This document shows positions 55,123 to 63,979 of a DNA stretch of 64,000 bases, in pieces. The position numbers were made by a program, and so were the translations under genes. Under the pieces are notes generated by a model. That model ran no database searches. It was not told the origin of the DNA and saw nothing but the letters and a program-made list of their open reading frames with translations. Source of the DNA: Pseudomonas sp. PSB18 (GTDB taxonomy: Bacteria; Pseudomonadota; Gammaproteobacteria; Pseudomonadales; Pseudomonadaceae); contig NZ_NOIN01000002.1 of assembly GCF_014596565.1 (NCBI RefSeq), forward strand, positions 124,001 to 188,000, in the 5' to 3' direction. The stretch's first letter is position 1; each line of letters starts with the position of its first letter.

Positions 55123-55860
55123 TCACATACCGTGCATTTCCAGGATCCGCGCATAACTCCCATCCGCCTTCATCGCCGCGATCTCCCGATCGAACCCCGC
55201 CACGATCTGCTCATGCTCCGGATTCTTCAGGCTGACCAGGATATGCAGGCTGTTTTCGCTCAACGGCTTGGGCAGGAACTCCACGGAATTGCGCACCTTG
55301 GGCGATTCGCGGGCCAGGTAATAACGAGCGACATACTCATCTTCCAAGGTCAACTTCACGCGATCGGCAGCAACCATGCGCACCGCCATCGCGAAGTTAT
55401 GCACAGGGACCTTCTGCATTTGCTGGTCCTCATCGAACGTCTTGGAATAGGCATAACCGCGAACCACTGCAATGGGGTAGTCATATAGCTGTTGCAGACT
55501 GTCGAACTGGATCGGAGCGTCTTTGCGCTTGAGAAAACGCACGCGATTGAGCAGGTACTCGGCTGAGAACTGGCCTATGTGAGTGCGCTCCTCGCTGTAC
55601 CAGGCGTTGACCAGTACGTCATAACGCCCCTCGCTGATGCCCAGCATCGCCCGGGCCCAAGGCACTTGTTCAAACTCGGTCGCATAACCGGCACGCGCCA
55701 GGGCGGTACTGACGATATCGGTCGCCAGGCCACCATTGACCAGCGTGGAGTCGGTAAAGGGCGGCCAGCCATCCGCAACCAGGCGCAACTTCTGCGCACA
55801 AGCGTTGTGACCCAACAACAGCAACCCGATCAAAACAAGAGCTCGATGCAATTGCGGCAT
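55123..55860 (-). CDS. Periplasmic solute-binding protein, family 3-like
   Basis: A 245-residue protein with a signal peptide (LVLIGLLLLGHNACA, cleavage near residue 22) and the amino-acid-binding fold: RLVADGWPPFTDSTLVNGGLATDIV at the start and LPKPLSENSLHILVSLKNPEH later. No permease or ATPase genes are nearby, so it may serve as a sensor or act with a remote transporter. The start MPQLHR at 55860 has AAGGA about eight bases upstream; the ATG three codons earlier overlaps that site. Confidence 0.85.
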   Translation of the reverse strand: MPQLHRALVLIGLLLLGHNACAQKLRLVADGWPPFTDSTLVNGGLATDIVSTALARAGYATEFEQVPWARAMLGISEGRYDVLVNAWYSEERTHIGQFSAEYLLNRVRFLKRKDAPIQFDSLQQLYDYPIAVVRGYAYSKTFDEDQQMQKVPVHNFAMAVRMVAADRVKLTLEDEYVARYYLARESPKVRNSVEFLPKPLSENSLHILVSLKNPEHEQIVAGFDREIAAMKADGSYARILEMHGM

Positions 55861-56115
55861 GCCATACATCCTTGAAGGTTGCGAAGCCCATGTTTTTAAC
55901 CGAAATTCGGGGGATAAACAGAGACATCCGACCTAACATTAGCTCATTGAAACCGCTGCGCAGCGCTTGGACGAAGATTACATAAAGACGACAACGCTGC
56001 GAAGGAAGAATGATGGCAATTTGGTCTTTATCACAATTTTTCGCTCGCCCGGGAAAGAGACATCCAAACACAGCGCACTTAATATCGGCATCGGGCTCCT
56101 CAGGAAATTCAGAAC

Positions 56116-56568
56116 ATGGACATCGATTGGGTCTGCAAACACCACAGTGACCTGAGCAAGGAACAGCTGTACGCCATTCTCAAATTGCGCGCCGACGTGT
56201 TCGTCGTCGAACAGAACTGCGCCTATCCGGACGTCGACGGGCTGGACCTGGAAGGCGATACGTTGCATCTGATGGCTTGGCGGGATAACCACCTCGTGGC
56301 CTACCTGCGCCTGCTCGATCCTCATTCCCAGAACAGCGACGTGGTGATTGGCCGCGTGATCATCGCCCCAGAGGCACGGGGACAGGGGCTGGGCCACACC
56401 TTGATGGAGCATGGACTCAAGCACGCCGAGAAGCATTGGCCCGGAACGTCGATTTCATTGTCGGCGCAGGCGCATCTGCAAGGGTATTACGGGCGGTATG
56501 GGTTTGAAGTGGTGGGGGTCGAATACCTGGAGGATGGTATTCCGCACATAGGCATGCATCGGCCTTGA
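56116..56568 (+). CDS. elaA: ElaA-type GNAT acetyltransferase
   Basis: A 150-residue GNAT protein with the ElaA pattern: LYAILKLRADVFVVEQNCAYPDVDGLDLEGDTLHL, acetyl-CoA loop VIGRVIIAPEARGQGLGHTLM and a C-terminal AQAHLQGYYGRYGFEVVGVEYLEDGIPHIGM. Substrate unknown. GGAAATTC precedes the ATG. Convergent-like REP pair follows. Confidence 0.9.
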   Translation: MDIDWVCKHHSDLSKEQLYAILKLRADVFVVEQNCAYPDVDGLDLEGDTLHLMAWRDNHLVAYLRLLDPHSQNSDVVIGRVIIAPEARGQGLGHTLMEHGLKHAEKHWPGTSISLSAQAHLQGYYGRYGFEVVGVEYLEDGIPHIGMHRP

Positions 56569-56575
56569 GGCCATT

Positions 56576-56640
56576 ATCGCGAGCAGGCTCGCTCCCACAG
56601 GGGTATGCATTCCAAATGTGGGAGCGAGCCTGCTCGCGAT
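56576..56640. repeat. REP pair after elaA
   Basis: Inverted ATCGCGAGCAGGCTCGC copies with a short spacer between two convergent genes. Confidence 0.85.
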
Positions 56641-56665
56641 GAGGCCGGTACAGCCATCATCAGTA

Positions 56666-56962
56666 TCAGGGGTACTCCAGCACCGCCTTGATCCGCTGCA
56701 GATTGGCCTCGATCCACCGCCGATCGAGCGCCCCCCAATCGCGGATCCGATAGCCCCCGGCATGGTTGCGGGCCCCTTCCTGCTGCTCGAACTCGCACAC
56801 GATATCCAGATCCGCCAGCGCCGCGACCGTGTCCTGGGCGGTGCGTCGAGGCATGCCGGTCGCATCCATGAGCGCCGGGACATTGCTGGCCACGCCGCTG
56901 TCGATCAGGTAAGCCACATACAAGCGGCGATAGAAGCTGCTCTTGGTCTTGCTGACATCCAT
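56666..56962 (-). CDS. Small winged-helix protein
   Basis: A 98-residue protein that resembles the winged-helix family HTH_43: YVAYLIDSGVASNVPALMDATGMPRRTAQDTVAALADLDIVCEF looks like the helix-turn-helix and wing, and the C-terminal RNHAGGYRIRDWGALDRRWI is also conserved in that family. It probably binds DNA, with no target visible. It is read just after the metallopeptidase gene (4 bases between stop and start), so the two form an operon. Confidence 0.8.
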   Translation of the reverse strand: MDVSKTKSSFYRRLYVAYLIDSGVASNVPALMDATGMPRRTAQDTVAALADLDIVCEFEQQEGARNHAGGYRIRDWGALDRRWIEANLQRIKAVLEYP

Positions 56963-56966
56963 CCGG

Positions 56967-57470
56967 TCATTCCTTCGGTTGTTGCAGATCGCGCCAGGTC
57001 AGGTACACCCGCAGGTCGAATTCCAGCTGGTGATACCCCGGCAGCATGTGCTCGCAGAGTTGGTAGAACGCCTTGTTGTGGTCCGATTCCTTGAAGTGGG
57101 CCAGTTCATGCACCACGATCATGTTCAGGAATTCGGGTGCGGCGTCCTTGAACAGCGACGCGATGCGGATTTCCTTCTTCGCCTTGAGCTTGCCACCCTG
57201 CACCCGTGAAACCGCGGTGTGCAGGCCGAGGGCGCGATGGGTCAGGTCGAGGCGGTTGTCGAACAACACCTTGTCAATGGCCGGCGCATTACGCAGGTAC
57301 TGTTGCTTGAGTTCCAGTGCATAACTGTACAGAGCCTTGTCGCTCTGGATCGGATGTCGACCCGGATAGCGCTGCTGCAGGTAATCACCCAGGCGATCCT
57401 GGGCAATCAACTGCTGCACCTGAGCTTGCAACGCGGTGGGGTAGGCCTGGAGGTACTTGAGCGCGGTCAT
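56967..57470 (-). CDS. YgjP-like (M48/DUF45) zinc metallopeptidase
   Basis: A 167-residue protein with the zinc motif HELAHFKESDHNKAFY (HExxH at about 121-125). The N-terminal part is divergent. This size and motif fit the YgjP/DUF45 group, for which no substrate is established. In one operon with the winged-helix gene. Confidence 0.85.
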   Translation of the reverse strand: MTALKYLQAYPTALQAQVQQLIAQDRLGDYLQQRYPGRHPIQSDKALYSYALELKQQYLRNAPAIDKVLFDNRLDLTHRALGLHTAVSRVQGGKLKAKKEIRIASLFKDAAPEFLNMIVVHELAHFKESDHNKAFYQLCEHMLPGYHQLEFDLRVYLTWRDLQQPKE

Positions 57471-57513
57471 CGAGCGGCAATACTGTGGAGAAAAGATCGC
57501 CAGTGTAGCGAAC

Positions 57514-59637
57514 TCAGACCGTCAGCGCGCCCCAGTCAAAGGGTTTGGCGAACGCATCGGTGTCTGCGGCCATCAAGGGTCGCGCCACGAGGAATCCCTG
57601 CACATACTCACAACCATGGTCCTTGAGCCATTGATATTGCGCCAGGGTCTCAACGCCTTCGGCGATCACCCGCAGGCCCAATTGCGTGCACAAGTCGATC
57701 ACCGAGGCCGCCAGGGCAGCATCGCGCGGTGAATCCGGCAATCGGGCGATCAGGTGCCGGTCGAGCTTGAGGGTATCGAGTTCAAGGTCGCGCAGATGGG
57801 TCAGGGAGCACGGTCCCGAGCCGAAATCATCCAGCGCCACCCGCACCCCGAGGTGGCGCAACAGGCGCAACTGCTTCTGGGTTTCGTCGGGATTGCGCAT
57901 CAGCGCGTCTTCGGTCACCTCGACTTCAAGTTGCCGAGGCCTCAAGGCATGGCGCTCCAGGACCTGACGCAACTCGGTCACCAGGTTCGGCATGCCGAAC
58001 TGGGTACTGCTCAGGCTCACGCCCAACACCAGGTCATCGGCGAAATTTCGCTCCCAGACTTTGCGCTGGGCCGCACTGCGATGGTAAATCCAGCTGCCCA
58101 GCCGGCTGATCAGTCGTGCTTCCTCCAACAAGGGCAGGAACAGGCCCGGCGGTACATCGCCGACGCTCGGGTGCTGCCAGCGCAATAACGCCTCGAACCC
58201 GCGAATCCGCCCATCGTGGATGTTCACCTGGGGCTGGTAGACCATATTGAAATCGCGGTTCTCGATGGCCGAGCGCACGCTTTCCTCGAGCATCAACCGT
58301 GAACGGGCTCGACCGTTCATTTCGTGGTCGTAAAAACGGTATTGCTGGCGGCCGGCGCGCTTGGCTTCGTACATGGCGATGTCGGACGCACGCAGCAACC
58401 CGTCAAGATTGGCGCCGCAATCCGGGTACGTCGCAATACCGATACTGGCCCCCAACGCCACATCCATGCCTTCGATCTGCTGGCAGATCGCGACCCGCTC
58501 GATAAGCTTTTCCGCAATCTTGGCCGCCTGCTCCGGGTGCTCCAGGTCCAGCAGGGCCGTGAACTCATCACCGCCCAGACGCGCCAGGATGTCGAAGGGG
58601 CGCAGGCAAGCTTTCAACTGCTCCGAGACCCAGCGCAGCACCCGGTCACCGGCATCGTGTCCCAACGAGTCGTTGACGCGCTTGAAACCGTCGAGATCCA
58701 GATACAGCAGCACCCAATTGCTTTCCAGCCGCTCGCTACGCATCAACAGGTTTTCGGCGGTCTGATAAAACCCCCTGCGGTTGAGCAAACCGGTCAGCGG
58801 GTCCGTGACGGCCTGGAATTCGAGTTGCTGGTGCAAGTGCCGGACTACCGACATGTCCTGAAGCGTCACCACCATGGCCTTCTGTTCCGAAGGCAGCGGG
58901 GCGCAGGACAAGGCTACCGACACCTGTTGACCAGGCGCGGTACGCAGGACCGCATCATGCAAACGCCAGGTCTGGCCACGGCAATAGGCGATATGAATAT
59001 CGGAATCGACCCATTGTGGGATATGAGGCTTCTGCAGGTAATCCAGAAACGGCGTCCCCTGCAATTGCTCGGCCTTTGCATTGAGCAGACGGCAAGTGGA
59101 CGGATTGGCGAAACGGATGCAACCAGCCTCGTCCACCACGAGGATCCCCTCGGCCGCATTGTCCAGCACCGAGGCGTTGAACGCCCTGGCAGCTTCCAGA
59201 TCCTGGCTCAGGCGCTGCAAGGCCCGGCGATTGCGCTGGTGCTCCAGCAACGCCTGGACCTTGGGCTTGAGGATCTGCGGATCGAAGGGTTTGAACAGAT
59301 AGTCCACCGCGCCACTGGCATAGCCCTTGATCACCGCATCCTGGGATTGCTCATTGGCGGTCAGGAAAATGATCGGCGTGAGCCGCGTGCGCTGGCTGCC
59401 GCGCATCAGGCGCGCCACTTCGAAACCGTCCATGTCCGGCATCTGCACATCCAGCAAAACCAGGTCGATGTCATGTTCGAGCAGCAGGTTAAGGGCCTCG
59501 ACACCCGAGGCTGCGGTCATAACCTGCCAATCCTGACGCTGCAACAACGCCCGCATGCTGAGCAGGTTTTCAGGGTAATCATCAACAATCAAAAGGACGG
59601 AGCTGTCTTCACCAAGCGTAGGTTGCGCGCATTCCAT
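57514..59637 (-). CDS. Response regulator with PAS, GGDEF and EAL domains
   Basis: A 707-residue c-di-GMP protein. Receiver domain (residues ~14-130, phosphoacceptor D63), a PAS domain (about 150-265), GGDEF domain with the intact motif RLGGDEF and an I-site RPFD exactly five residues before it, and an EAL domain starting FEALLRW. Most EAL metal residues are seen (EALLR, VTEDALM, LDDFGSG, LKLD, IAEGVE, YVQGF), but the usual asparagine block (VNLS) reads VSLSSTQF. So diguanylate cyclase activity looks possible while phosphodiesterase activity may be weak. No histidine kinase gene is adjacent. Confidence 0.92.
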   Translation of the reverse strand: MECAQPTLGEDSSVLLIVDDYPENLLSMRALLQRQDWQVMTAASGVEALNLLLEHDIDLVLLDVQMPDMDGFEVARLMRGSQRTRLTPIIFLTANEQSQDAVIKGYASGAVDYLFKPFDPQILKPKVQALLEHQRNRRALQRLSQDLEAARAFNASVLDNAAEGILVVDEAGCIRFANPSTCRLLNAKAEQLQGTPFLDYLQKPHIPQWVDSDIHIAYCRGQTWRLHDAVLRTAPGQQVSVALSCAPLPSEQKAMVVTLQDMSVVRHLHQQLEFQAVTDPLTGLLNRRGFYQTAENLLMRSERLESNWVLLYLDLDGFKRVNDSLGHDAGDRVLRWVSEQLKACLRPFDILARLGGDEFTALLDLEHPEQAAKIAEKLIERVAICQQIEGMDVALGASIGIATYPDCGANLDGLLRASDIAMYEAKRAGRQQYRFYDHEMNGRARSRLMLEESVRSAIENRDFNMVYQPQVNIHDGRIRGFEALLRWQHPSVGDVPPGLFLPLLEEARLISRLGSWIYHRSAAQRKVWERNFADDLVLGVSLSSTQFGMPNLVTELRQVLERHALRPRQLEVEVTEDALMRNPDETQKQLRLLRHLGVRVALDDFGSGPCSLTHLRDLELDTLKLDRHLIARLPDSPRDAALAASVIDLCTQLGLRVIAEGVETLAQYQWLKDHGCEYVQGFLVARPLMAADTDAFAKPFDWGALTV

Positions 59638-59950
59638 GCTGCTTCTCTTATCGGGGCGCCACGTCCGTTTTACGTAGCAAAACAGACAAATACTGTGTTC
59701 TCACTCTAGACCGTGATTTTGAAAAGCAGTAGGTGTCATCGCGCCATCATCCCGACAATGCCCAAAATAGCCGACTAACGGTCACCCGTCTCAGGCACAG
59801 AAACTGCAATAGACCACAGTGACGATCACTTGACGTCAATCATTCGCCGCAAAACGACAACAAGCTCAAACCGGTGCTATCAGGACGCCCCAATCCGCGG
59901 GCTAGAGCCTCGCGTTGTTGCGCCCTAACATTTCATTGCAGGAACTGAAC
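59638..59950. promoter_or_regulatory. Upstream region of the first alginate lyase gene
   Basis: The stretch GCCGACTAACGGTCACCCGT at about 59770 recurs, with changes, as GCCGACCAACGGTCATCTGT at about 60730 before the second lyase gene. No gene is supported in this interval. Confidence 0.6.
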
Positions 59951-60622
59951 ATGATCGACCTTAACACTTGGAATTTGAGCATCCCCGAAGGCAGCCCGGC
60001 GATGACTATCGAAACCCCTCGCCTGGCGCAAGGGTTCAAGGATCAGTACTTCAGCGCCGAAACCGGCACGGTATTTTTCTGGGCGCCTGTAACCGGCTCC
60101 AAGACCGAGAACGCGATTTACCCCCGCAGCGAACTGCGGGAAACCTACAGCGACGGTACCCTGCGGAACTGGCTGTACTCGGCGGCGGACAATACCCTGC
60201 GGGCCACGGTGACCGTCAACCAGGTGCCCAGCAGCGGCAAGGTCGTGATTGGCCAGATCCACACCAAGAACAGCACCAGCCCCATGGTGAAACTGGAATA
60301 TCAGTACAAGGCCTATAGCGCCACCGGCAACATCGTCGCCAAGGTACGGATGCGTCCCGATGACGAAACCGGCCAGGTCATCACCGTTGCCACCGGTGTG
60401 AAGCTCGATCGTAGCTTCTCCTACATGATCCACCTCAGCCCGAAGGGTGCCCTGGGCATTACCGCGGCGGGCTACAACTGGAGAACGACCATTGACCCGA
60501 GCTGGAAGGACAAGCCCCTGTACTTCAAGGCGGGTGTGTATGTGCAGGACAACACCGGCTACCCCACCGAAGGTGGAAAAGTGTCGTTCAGCCTGCTGGA
60601 AATCAAACACACCGCTCTTTAA
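59951..60622 (+). CDS. Alginate lyase, polysaccharide lyase family 7 (copy 1)
   Basis: A 223-residue PL7 lyase cutting alginate by beta-elimination. The three family motifs are RSELR (59-63), QIH (102-104) and YFKAGVYVQ (191-199), with the catalytic residues in them. No signal peptide is present, so the enzyme appears cytoplasmic or leaves by another route, as in PA1167-type PL7 proteins. The start MIDLNTWNLS at 59951 has an AGGA site. Followed by a terminator and a paralogue. Confidence 0.9.
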   Translation: MIDLNTWNLSIPEGSPAMTIETPRLAQGFKDQYFSAETGTVFFWAPVTGSKTENAIYPRSELRETYSDGTLRNWLYSAADNTLRATVTVNQVPSSGKVVIGQIHTKNSTSPMVKLEYQYKAYSATGNIVAKVRMRPDDETGQVITVATGVKLDRSFSYMIHLSPKGALGITAAGYNWRTTIDPSWKDKPLYFKAGVYVQDNTGYPTEGGKVSFSLLEIKHTAL

Positions 60623-60639
60623 CTATTGCTCCATCTTTG

Positions 60640-60669
60640 AAGGCATCCGCTTCCGGATGCCTTTTTTTT
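60640..60669 (+). terminator. Rho-independent terminator after the first lyase gene
   Basis: AAGGCATCCG-CTTC-CGGATGCCTT then a T-run. A 10-bp stem in the standard form, ending transcription of copy 1. Confidence 0.88.
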
Positions 60670-60919
60670 GTCCGTATGCGACGAAGAGCCAAATGGCCAT
60701 GTGCCAATTGTTCCGCGAAAAATCAGCTTGGCCGACCAACGGTCATCTGTCTCGGGCACAAAAGCGGCAAACGCAACTCTGACGGACTGTTGGCGCCAAC
60801 CCTCCGCCGAACGAATGTGCCAAATACTCGCTCGCGCTTCCATCTGGCCTCAGCAAAAGCGCGTCTTAGAGCCTCCGGCTGTGGCGTAAATCATTTCTTC
60901 TCTCAGAAAGGATCCGAAC

Positions 60920-61588
60920 ATGGTCGATCTTGCAACCTGGAACCTGAGCATCCCTGAAGGCAGTCCGCCGAAAACCATCGAAACCCCTCGGCTGGTGGAC
61001 GGATTCCGGGACAAATATTTCAACTCCGAAGGCAGCACCGTGTATTTCTGGTCGCCCGTCACCGGGACCAAGACCGAAAACGCGATCTACCCACGCAGCG
61101 AATTGCGCGAGACCTACAGGGACGGCACCTTGCGCAACTGGCTGTATCCCGATGCCGACAATAAATTGAGCGCGACCCTGGTCGTCAACCAGGTGCCCAG
61201 CAGCGGCAAGATCGTGATCGGTCAGATTCATGCCAAGGACAGCAGCAAACCCATGGTGAAACTGGAATACCAGTACAAGGACGCCAGCGACACCGGCGAC
61301 ATCGTCGCCAAAGTCCGCATGCGCCCCGATGACAGCAAGGGCCGGGTCATCACAGTCGCCAGCGGTGTGAAACTTTCTCAGGCGTTCTCTTATCGGATCC
61401 ACCTGGATCGGACCGGGGACCTGGGTATCACCGCGGCGGGTCGTAGCTGGTACACCACCATCAGCTCCACGTGGCGGGTCAGGCCGCTGTATTTCAAGGC
61501 CGGGGTATATGTGCAGGACAACACGGGCTATACCAGCGAAGGCGGGAAAGTGACGTTCAGCAAGCTGGATATCGATCACAACACCTGA
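60920..61588 (+). CDS. Alginate lyase, polysaccharide lyase family 7 (copy 2)
   Basis: A 222-residue paralogue of the upstream lyase, clearly similar along the whole length (MVDLATWNLSIPEGSPPKTIETPRLVDGF, RSELR, QIH, YFKAGVYVQ). It also lacks a signal peptide. The upstream noncoding sequence is duplicated with it, so the whole unit was copied in tandem. Some residues in the second half differ (TDLSQAF.., SYRIHLDRTG), so the pair may have diverged in alginate preference (mannuronate against guluronate), which is inference. Confidence 0.9.
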   Translation: MVDLATWNLSIPEGSPPKTIETPRLVDGFRDKYFNSEGSTVYFWSPVTGTKTENAIYPRSELRETYRDGTLRNWLYPDADNKLSATLVVNQVPSSGKIVIGQIHAKDSSKPMVKLEYQYKDASDTGDIVAKVRMRPDDSKGRVITVASGVKLSQAFSYRIHLDRTGDLGITAAGRSWYTTISSTWRVRPLYFKAGVYVQDNTGYTSEGGKVTFSKLDIDHNT

Positions 61589-61824
61589 GTACTCAGCTCC
61601 GAATCTCGTAGCAATCCGGCTCTTTTGTGGCACACCCCGCAGGGCTGCCAAGCAGCCCTGGCTTTTCGTCAGACCCGCTCTTATTCATATCGAATAAAAA
61701 CAAACTGCACAGTGCAAAAACCTATAAAGAACTGTCATCTATGACAGTAGCCTCCAACATCACAACGTTTCAGGCTGGCTCCACCCCGTTTGTAAACGGA
61801 GGCCTATACAAAGGGAGCTTATCT

Positions 61825-62094
61825 ATGAGCAATAAATTACTGATCCTTGCATCGACCCTGTTGATGGGCGCAGCCGCCCATGCGCAGGCCGCCTGCGATG
61901 CAACACTCGTCCAGGATCTTATTGGCAAAAAGTTCGACGCTGCAACCGAGAAGGATGCAAAGGCTCGAGCAGGCGCGGATCTCGTAAGAAGTACACCGCC
62001 AGGAGAGGGCTTTTTAATTAAAAACTTAAACAACGGACGACTCAGCATTATGGTCGACAAGGACGGCAACATTGCGAGCATAACCTGCAACTAG
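61825..62094 (+). CDS. Secreted peptidase inhibitor I78-like protein
   Basis: An 89-residue protein with a signal peptide (MSNKLLILASTLLMGAAAHAQA, cleavage near residue 22). The mature part (CDATLVQDLIGKKFDAATEKDAKARAGADLVRS...GRLSIMVDKDGNIASITCN) fits the I78 inhibitor family, whose members block elastases and similar proteases. AAGGGAG precedes the ATG. The gene is AT-richer than its neighbours and stands alone before a two-way terminator. Confidence 0.8.
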   Translation: MSNKLLILASTLLMGAAAHAQAACDATLVQDLIGKKFDAATEKDAKARAGADLVRSTPPGEGFLIKNLNNGRLSIMVDKDGNIASITCN

Positions 62095-62109
62095 CCAAAT
62101 CCCGAGCAT

Positions 62110-62141
62110 AAAAAAACCGCATTAATCAATGCGGTTTTTTT
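62110..62141. terminator. Two-way terminator between the I78 gene and fba
   Basis: AAAAAACCGCATT-AATC-AATGCGGTTTTTT is a near-perfect hairpin with an A-run on one side and a T-run on the other, suited to stop the convergent transcripts. Confidence 0.9.
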
Positions 62142-62152
62142 ATATATAAGGC

Positions 62153-63217
62153 TTAGTTGACCTTCGCGTTCAACTCACCCTTCAGATAACGCTGAAACAT
62201 TGCTTCCATGGAGATCGGCTTGATCTTCGAAGCATTACCCGCCGTACCAAACGCCTCATAACGCGCAATACACACATCACGCATCGCAGTCACGGTCGCG
62301 CCAAAGAACTTGCGCGGATCGAACTCGCTCGGGTTGGTCGCCATCAAGCGGCGCATGGCACCGGTGGACGCCAGGCGCAGGTCGGTGTCGATGTTGACCT
62401 TGCGTACGCCGTGCTTGATGCCTTCGACAATTTCCTCGACCGGCACGCCGTAGGTTTCCTTGATGTCGCCACCGTACTGGTTGATGATCGCCAGCCACTC
62501 CTGCGGCACCGAGGAGGAGCCGTGCATCACCAGGTGGGTGTTGGGGATGCGCTTGTGGATTTCCTTGATGCGGTCGATCGCCAGCACGTCACCGGTGGGC
62601 GGCTTGGTGAACTTGTAGGCGCCGTGGCTGGTGCCGATGGCGATGGCCAGGGCGTCGACCTGGGTTTTCTTGACGAAGTCGGCGGCTTCTTCCGGGTCGG
62701 TCAGCATCTGGCTGTGATCCAGCACGCCTTCGGCACCGATACCGTCTTCTTCACCCGCCATGCCGGTTTCCAGCGAGCCCAGGCAACCCAGCTCACCTTC
62801 CACCGAAACGCCGCAGGCGTGAGCCATGGCTACGGTCTGTTGGGTGACGCGTACGTTGTATTCGTAGTCGGTCGGGGTCTTGCCGTCTTCACCCAGGGAA
62901 CCGTCCATCATTACCGAGCTGAAGCCCAGTTGAATGGAACGCTGGCAGACGTCAGGGCTGGTGCCGTGGTCTTGGTGCATGCACACCGGGATGTGCGGGA
63001 ATTCTTCGATTGCCGCCAGGATCAGGTGACGCAGGAACGGCGCACCAGCGTATTTGCGGGCGCCAGCCGAAGCCTGGACGATCACCGGAGAGTCGGTCTT
63101 GTCAGCGGCTTCCATGATGGCGCGCATCTGCTCAAGGTTGTTGACGTTAAAGGCTGGAACGCCGTAGCCGAATTCGGCTGCGTGGTCCAGCATCTGACGC
63201 ATGCTGATAAGTGCCAT
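62153..63217 (-). CDS. fba: Fructose-bisphosphate aldolase, class II
   Basis: A 354-residue zinc-dependent aldolase of glycolysis and gluconeogenesis. The catalytic aspartate and zinc histidine are in CMHQDHG (D83, H84). The [25 protein letters not shown] opening and the [18 protein letters not shown] and [10 protein letters not shown] blocks are the class II fba-A pattern. GGGAGAGACACACA precedes the ATG at 63217. The housekeeping enzyme in Pseudomonas, which has no class I enzyme. Confidence 0.95.
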   Translation of the reverse strand: MALISMRQMLDHAAEFGYGVPAFNVNNLEQMRAIMEAADKTDSPVIVQASAGARKYAGAPFLRHLILAAIEEFPHIPVCMHQDHGTSPDVCQRSIQLGFSSVMMDGSLGEDGKTPTDYEYNVRVTQQTVAMAHACGVSVEGELGCLGSLETGMAGEEDGIGAEGVLDHSQMLTDPEEAADFVKKTQVDALAIAIGTSHGAYKFTKPPTGDVLAIDRIKEIHKRIPNTHLVMHGSSSVPQEWLAIINQYGGDIKETYGVPVEEIVEGIKHGVRKVNIDTDLRLASTGAMRRLMATNPSEFDPRKFFGATVTAMRDVCIARYEAFGTAGNASKIKPISMEAMFQRYLKGELNAKVN

Positions 63218-63367
63218 TGTGTGTCTCTCCCGTCGAGGGTCGTTAATCGTACCAGCCTGCCGTAGCGGCGGCGGCTATTCAAGTCATTGCGGGTCGGGGT
63301 TAGCCCTCGACCGCGAATTCGGTGTTACCTGTCTCTTCAGCGTTCACAGAACCCTGTGGGATTTCAA

Positions 63368-63700
63368 TTACTGCGCCTTGCAACCCCGGCCAATCAAATC
63401 ATTGGTGGCAACCCAGTACGCCAGGCCTTCGTCACCATTGATGTGAAACGCCAGCATGTCGTCGCTGTACAGCGCGCCCGACGCACCCGGCTCCTGCTTC
63501 AGACGATAAACCTGCTCGGCCCCGCCGAGGCGCACATCGACGGCCTTGCGGGTGCCGTCGGTATAGCGCCAGAGCACCTTGGCCTCACTGTCACAGGTCC
63601 AGGTCGTCCAGCCCGCCACGGGGTCGGACGCGTTCGAAAAACCCAACTGCGCGCAACCGGCCAGCAATGCCAACGCCACAACGGCGATCAAGCCTTTCAT
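63368..63700 (-). CDS. MliC-like lipoprotein (C-type lysozyme inhibitor)
   Basis: A 110-residue lipoprotein with a lipobox LLAGC (cysteine 16). The mature part (WTTWTCDSEAKVLWRY, VDVRLGGAEQVYRLKQEPGASGALYSDDMLAFHINGDEGLAYW) has the tryptophan, SG and ALYS features of MliC-type periplasmic lysozyme inhibitors. Likely role: protect the cell wall. Transcribed alone after the 73-residue lipoprotein gene. Confidence 0.8.
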   Translation of the reverse strand: MKGLIAVVALALLAGCAQLGFSNASDPVAGWTTWTCDSEAKVLWRYTDGTRKAVDVRLGGAEQVYRLKQEPGASGALYSDDMLAFHINGDEGLAYWVATNDLIGRGCKAQ

Positions 63701-63757
63701 CCGTGTTCCTCGACCGGCGACGCATGCCGCCGGCCATGAGTTAAAGGGTCAGACCCG

Positions 63758-63979
63758 TCAAGGACAACCATGTTCCTTGGTCGGGGTTTGCGTTTCGTAT
63801 TTGTCCAGACCGTCCGGCCCGGAGCGCTTGTTCAGCACCGGGTTGGTTTCCGCCTGCCAGTCCGCCTGGTAGCAGCCTGGCTCCGGATCGCTGGCGGCCG
63901 GTTCCGGCGTCGCTTGCGGGTGACTCCCGCAAGCGGCCAGGGCCGCGGTCAACAACAAAAGCGTCCACGTCTTGACCAT
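63758..63979 (-). CDS. Small lipoprotein, unknown function
   Basis: A 73-residue protein with a lipobox LAACG (cysteine 17) and a short hydrophilic, proline-rich mature part (SHPQATPEPAASDPEPGC... EHGCP) with two further cysteines. I do not recognise it. It is 57 bases upstream of the MliC-like gene on the same strand, so they may be cotranscribed. The start is close to the window end, but the gene is complete. Confidence 0.75.
   Translation of the reverse strand: MVKTWTLLLLTAALAACGSHPQATPEPAASDPEPGCYQADWQAETNPVLNKRSGPDGLDKYETQTPTKEHGCP

Noticed and set aside
61627..61824. A 155-residue version of the I78 protein
   Set aside because: The extra upstream part would place the signal peptide in the middle of the protein; the ATG at 61825 has its own AAGGGAG site.
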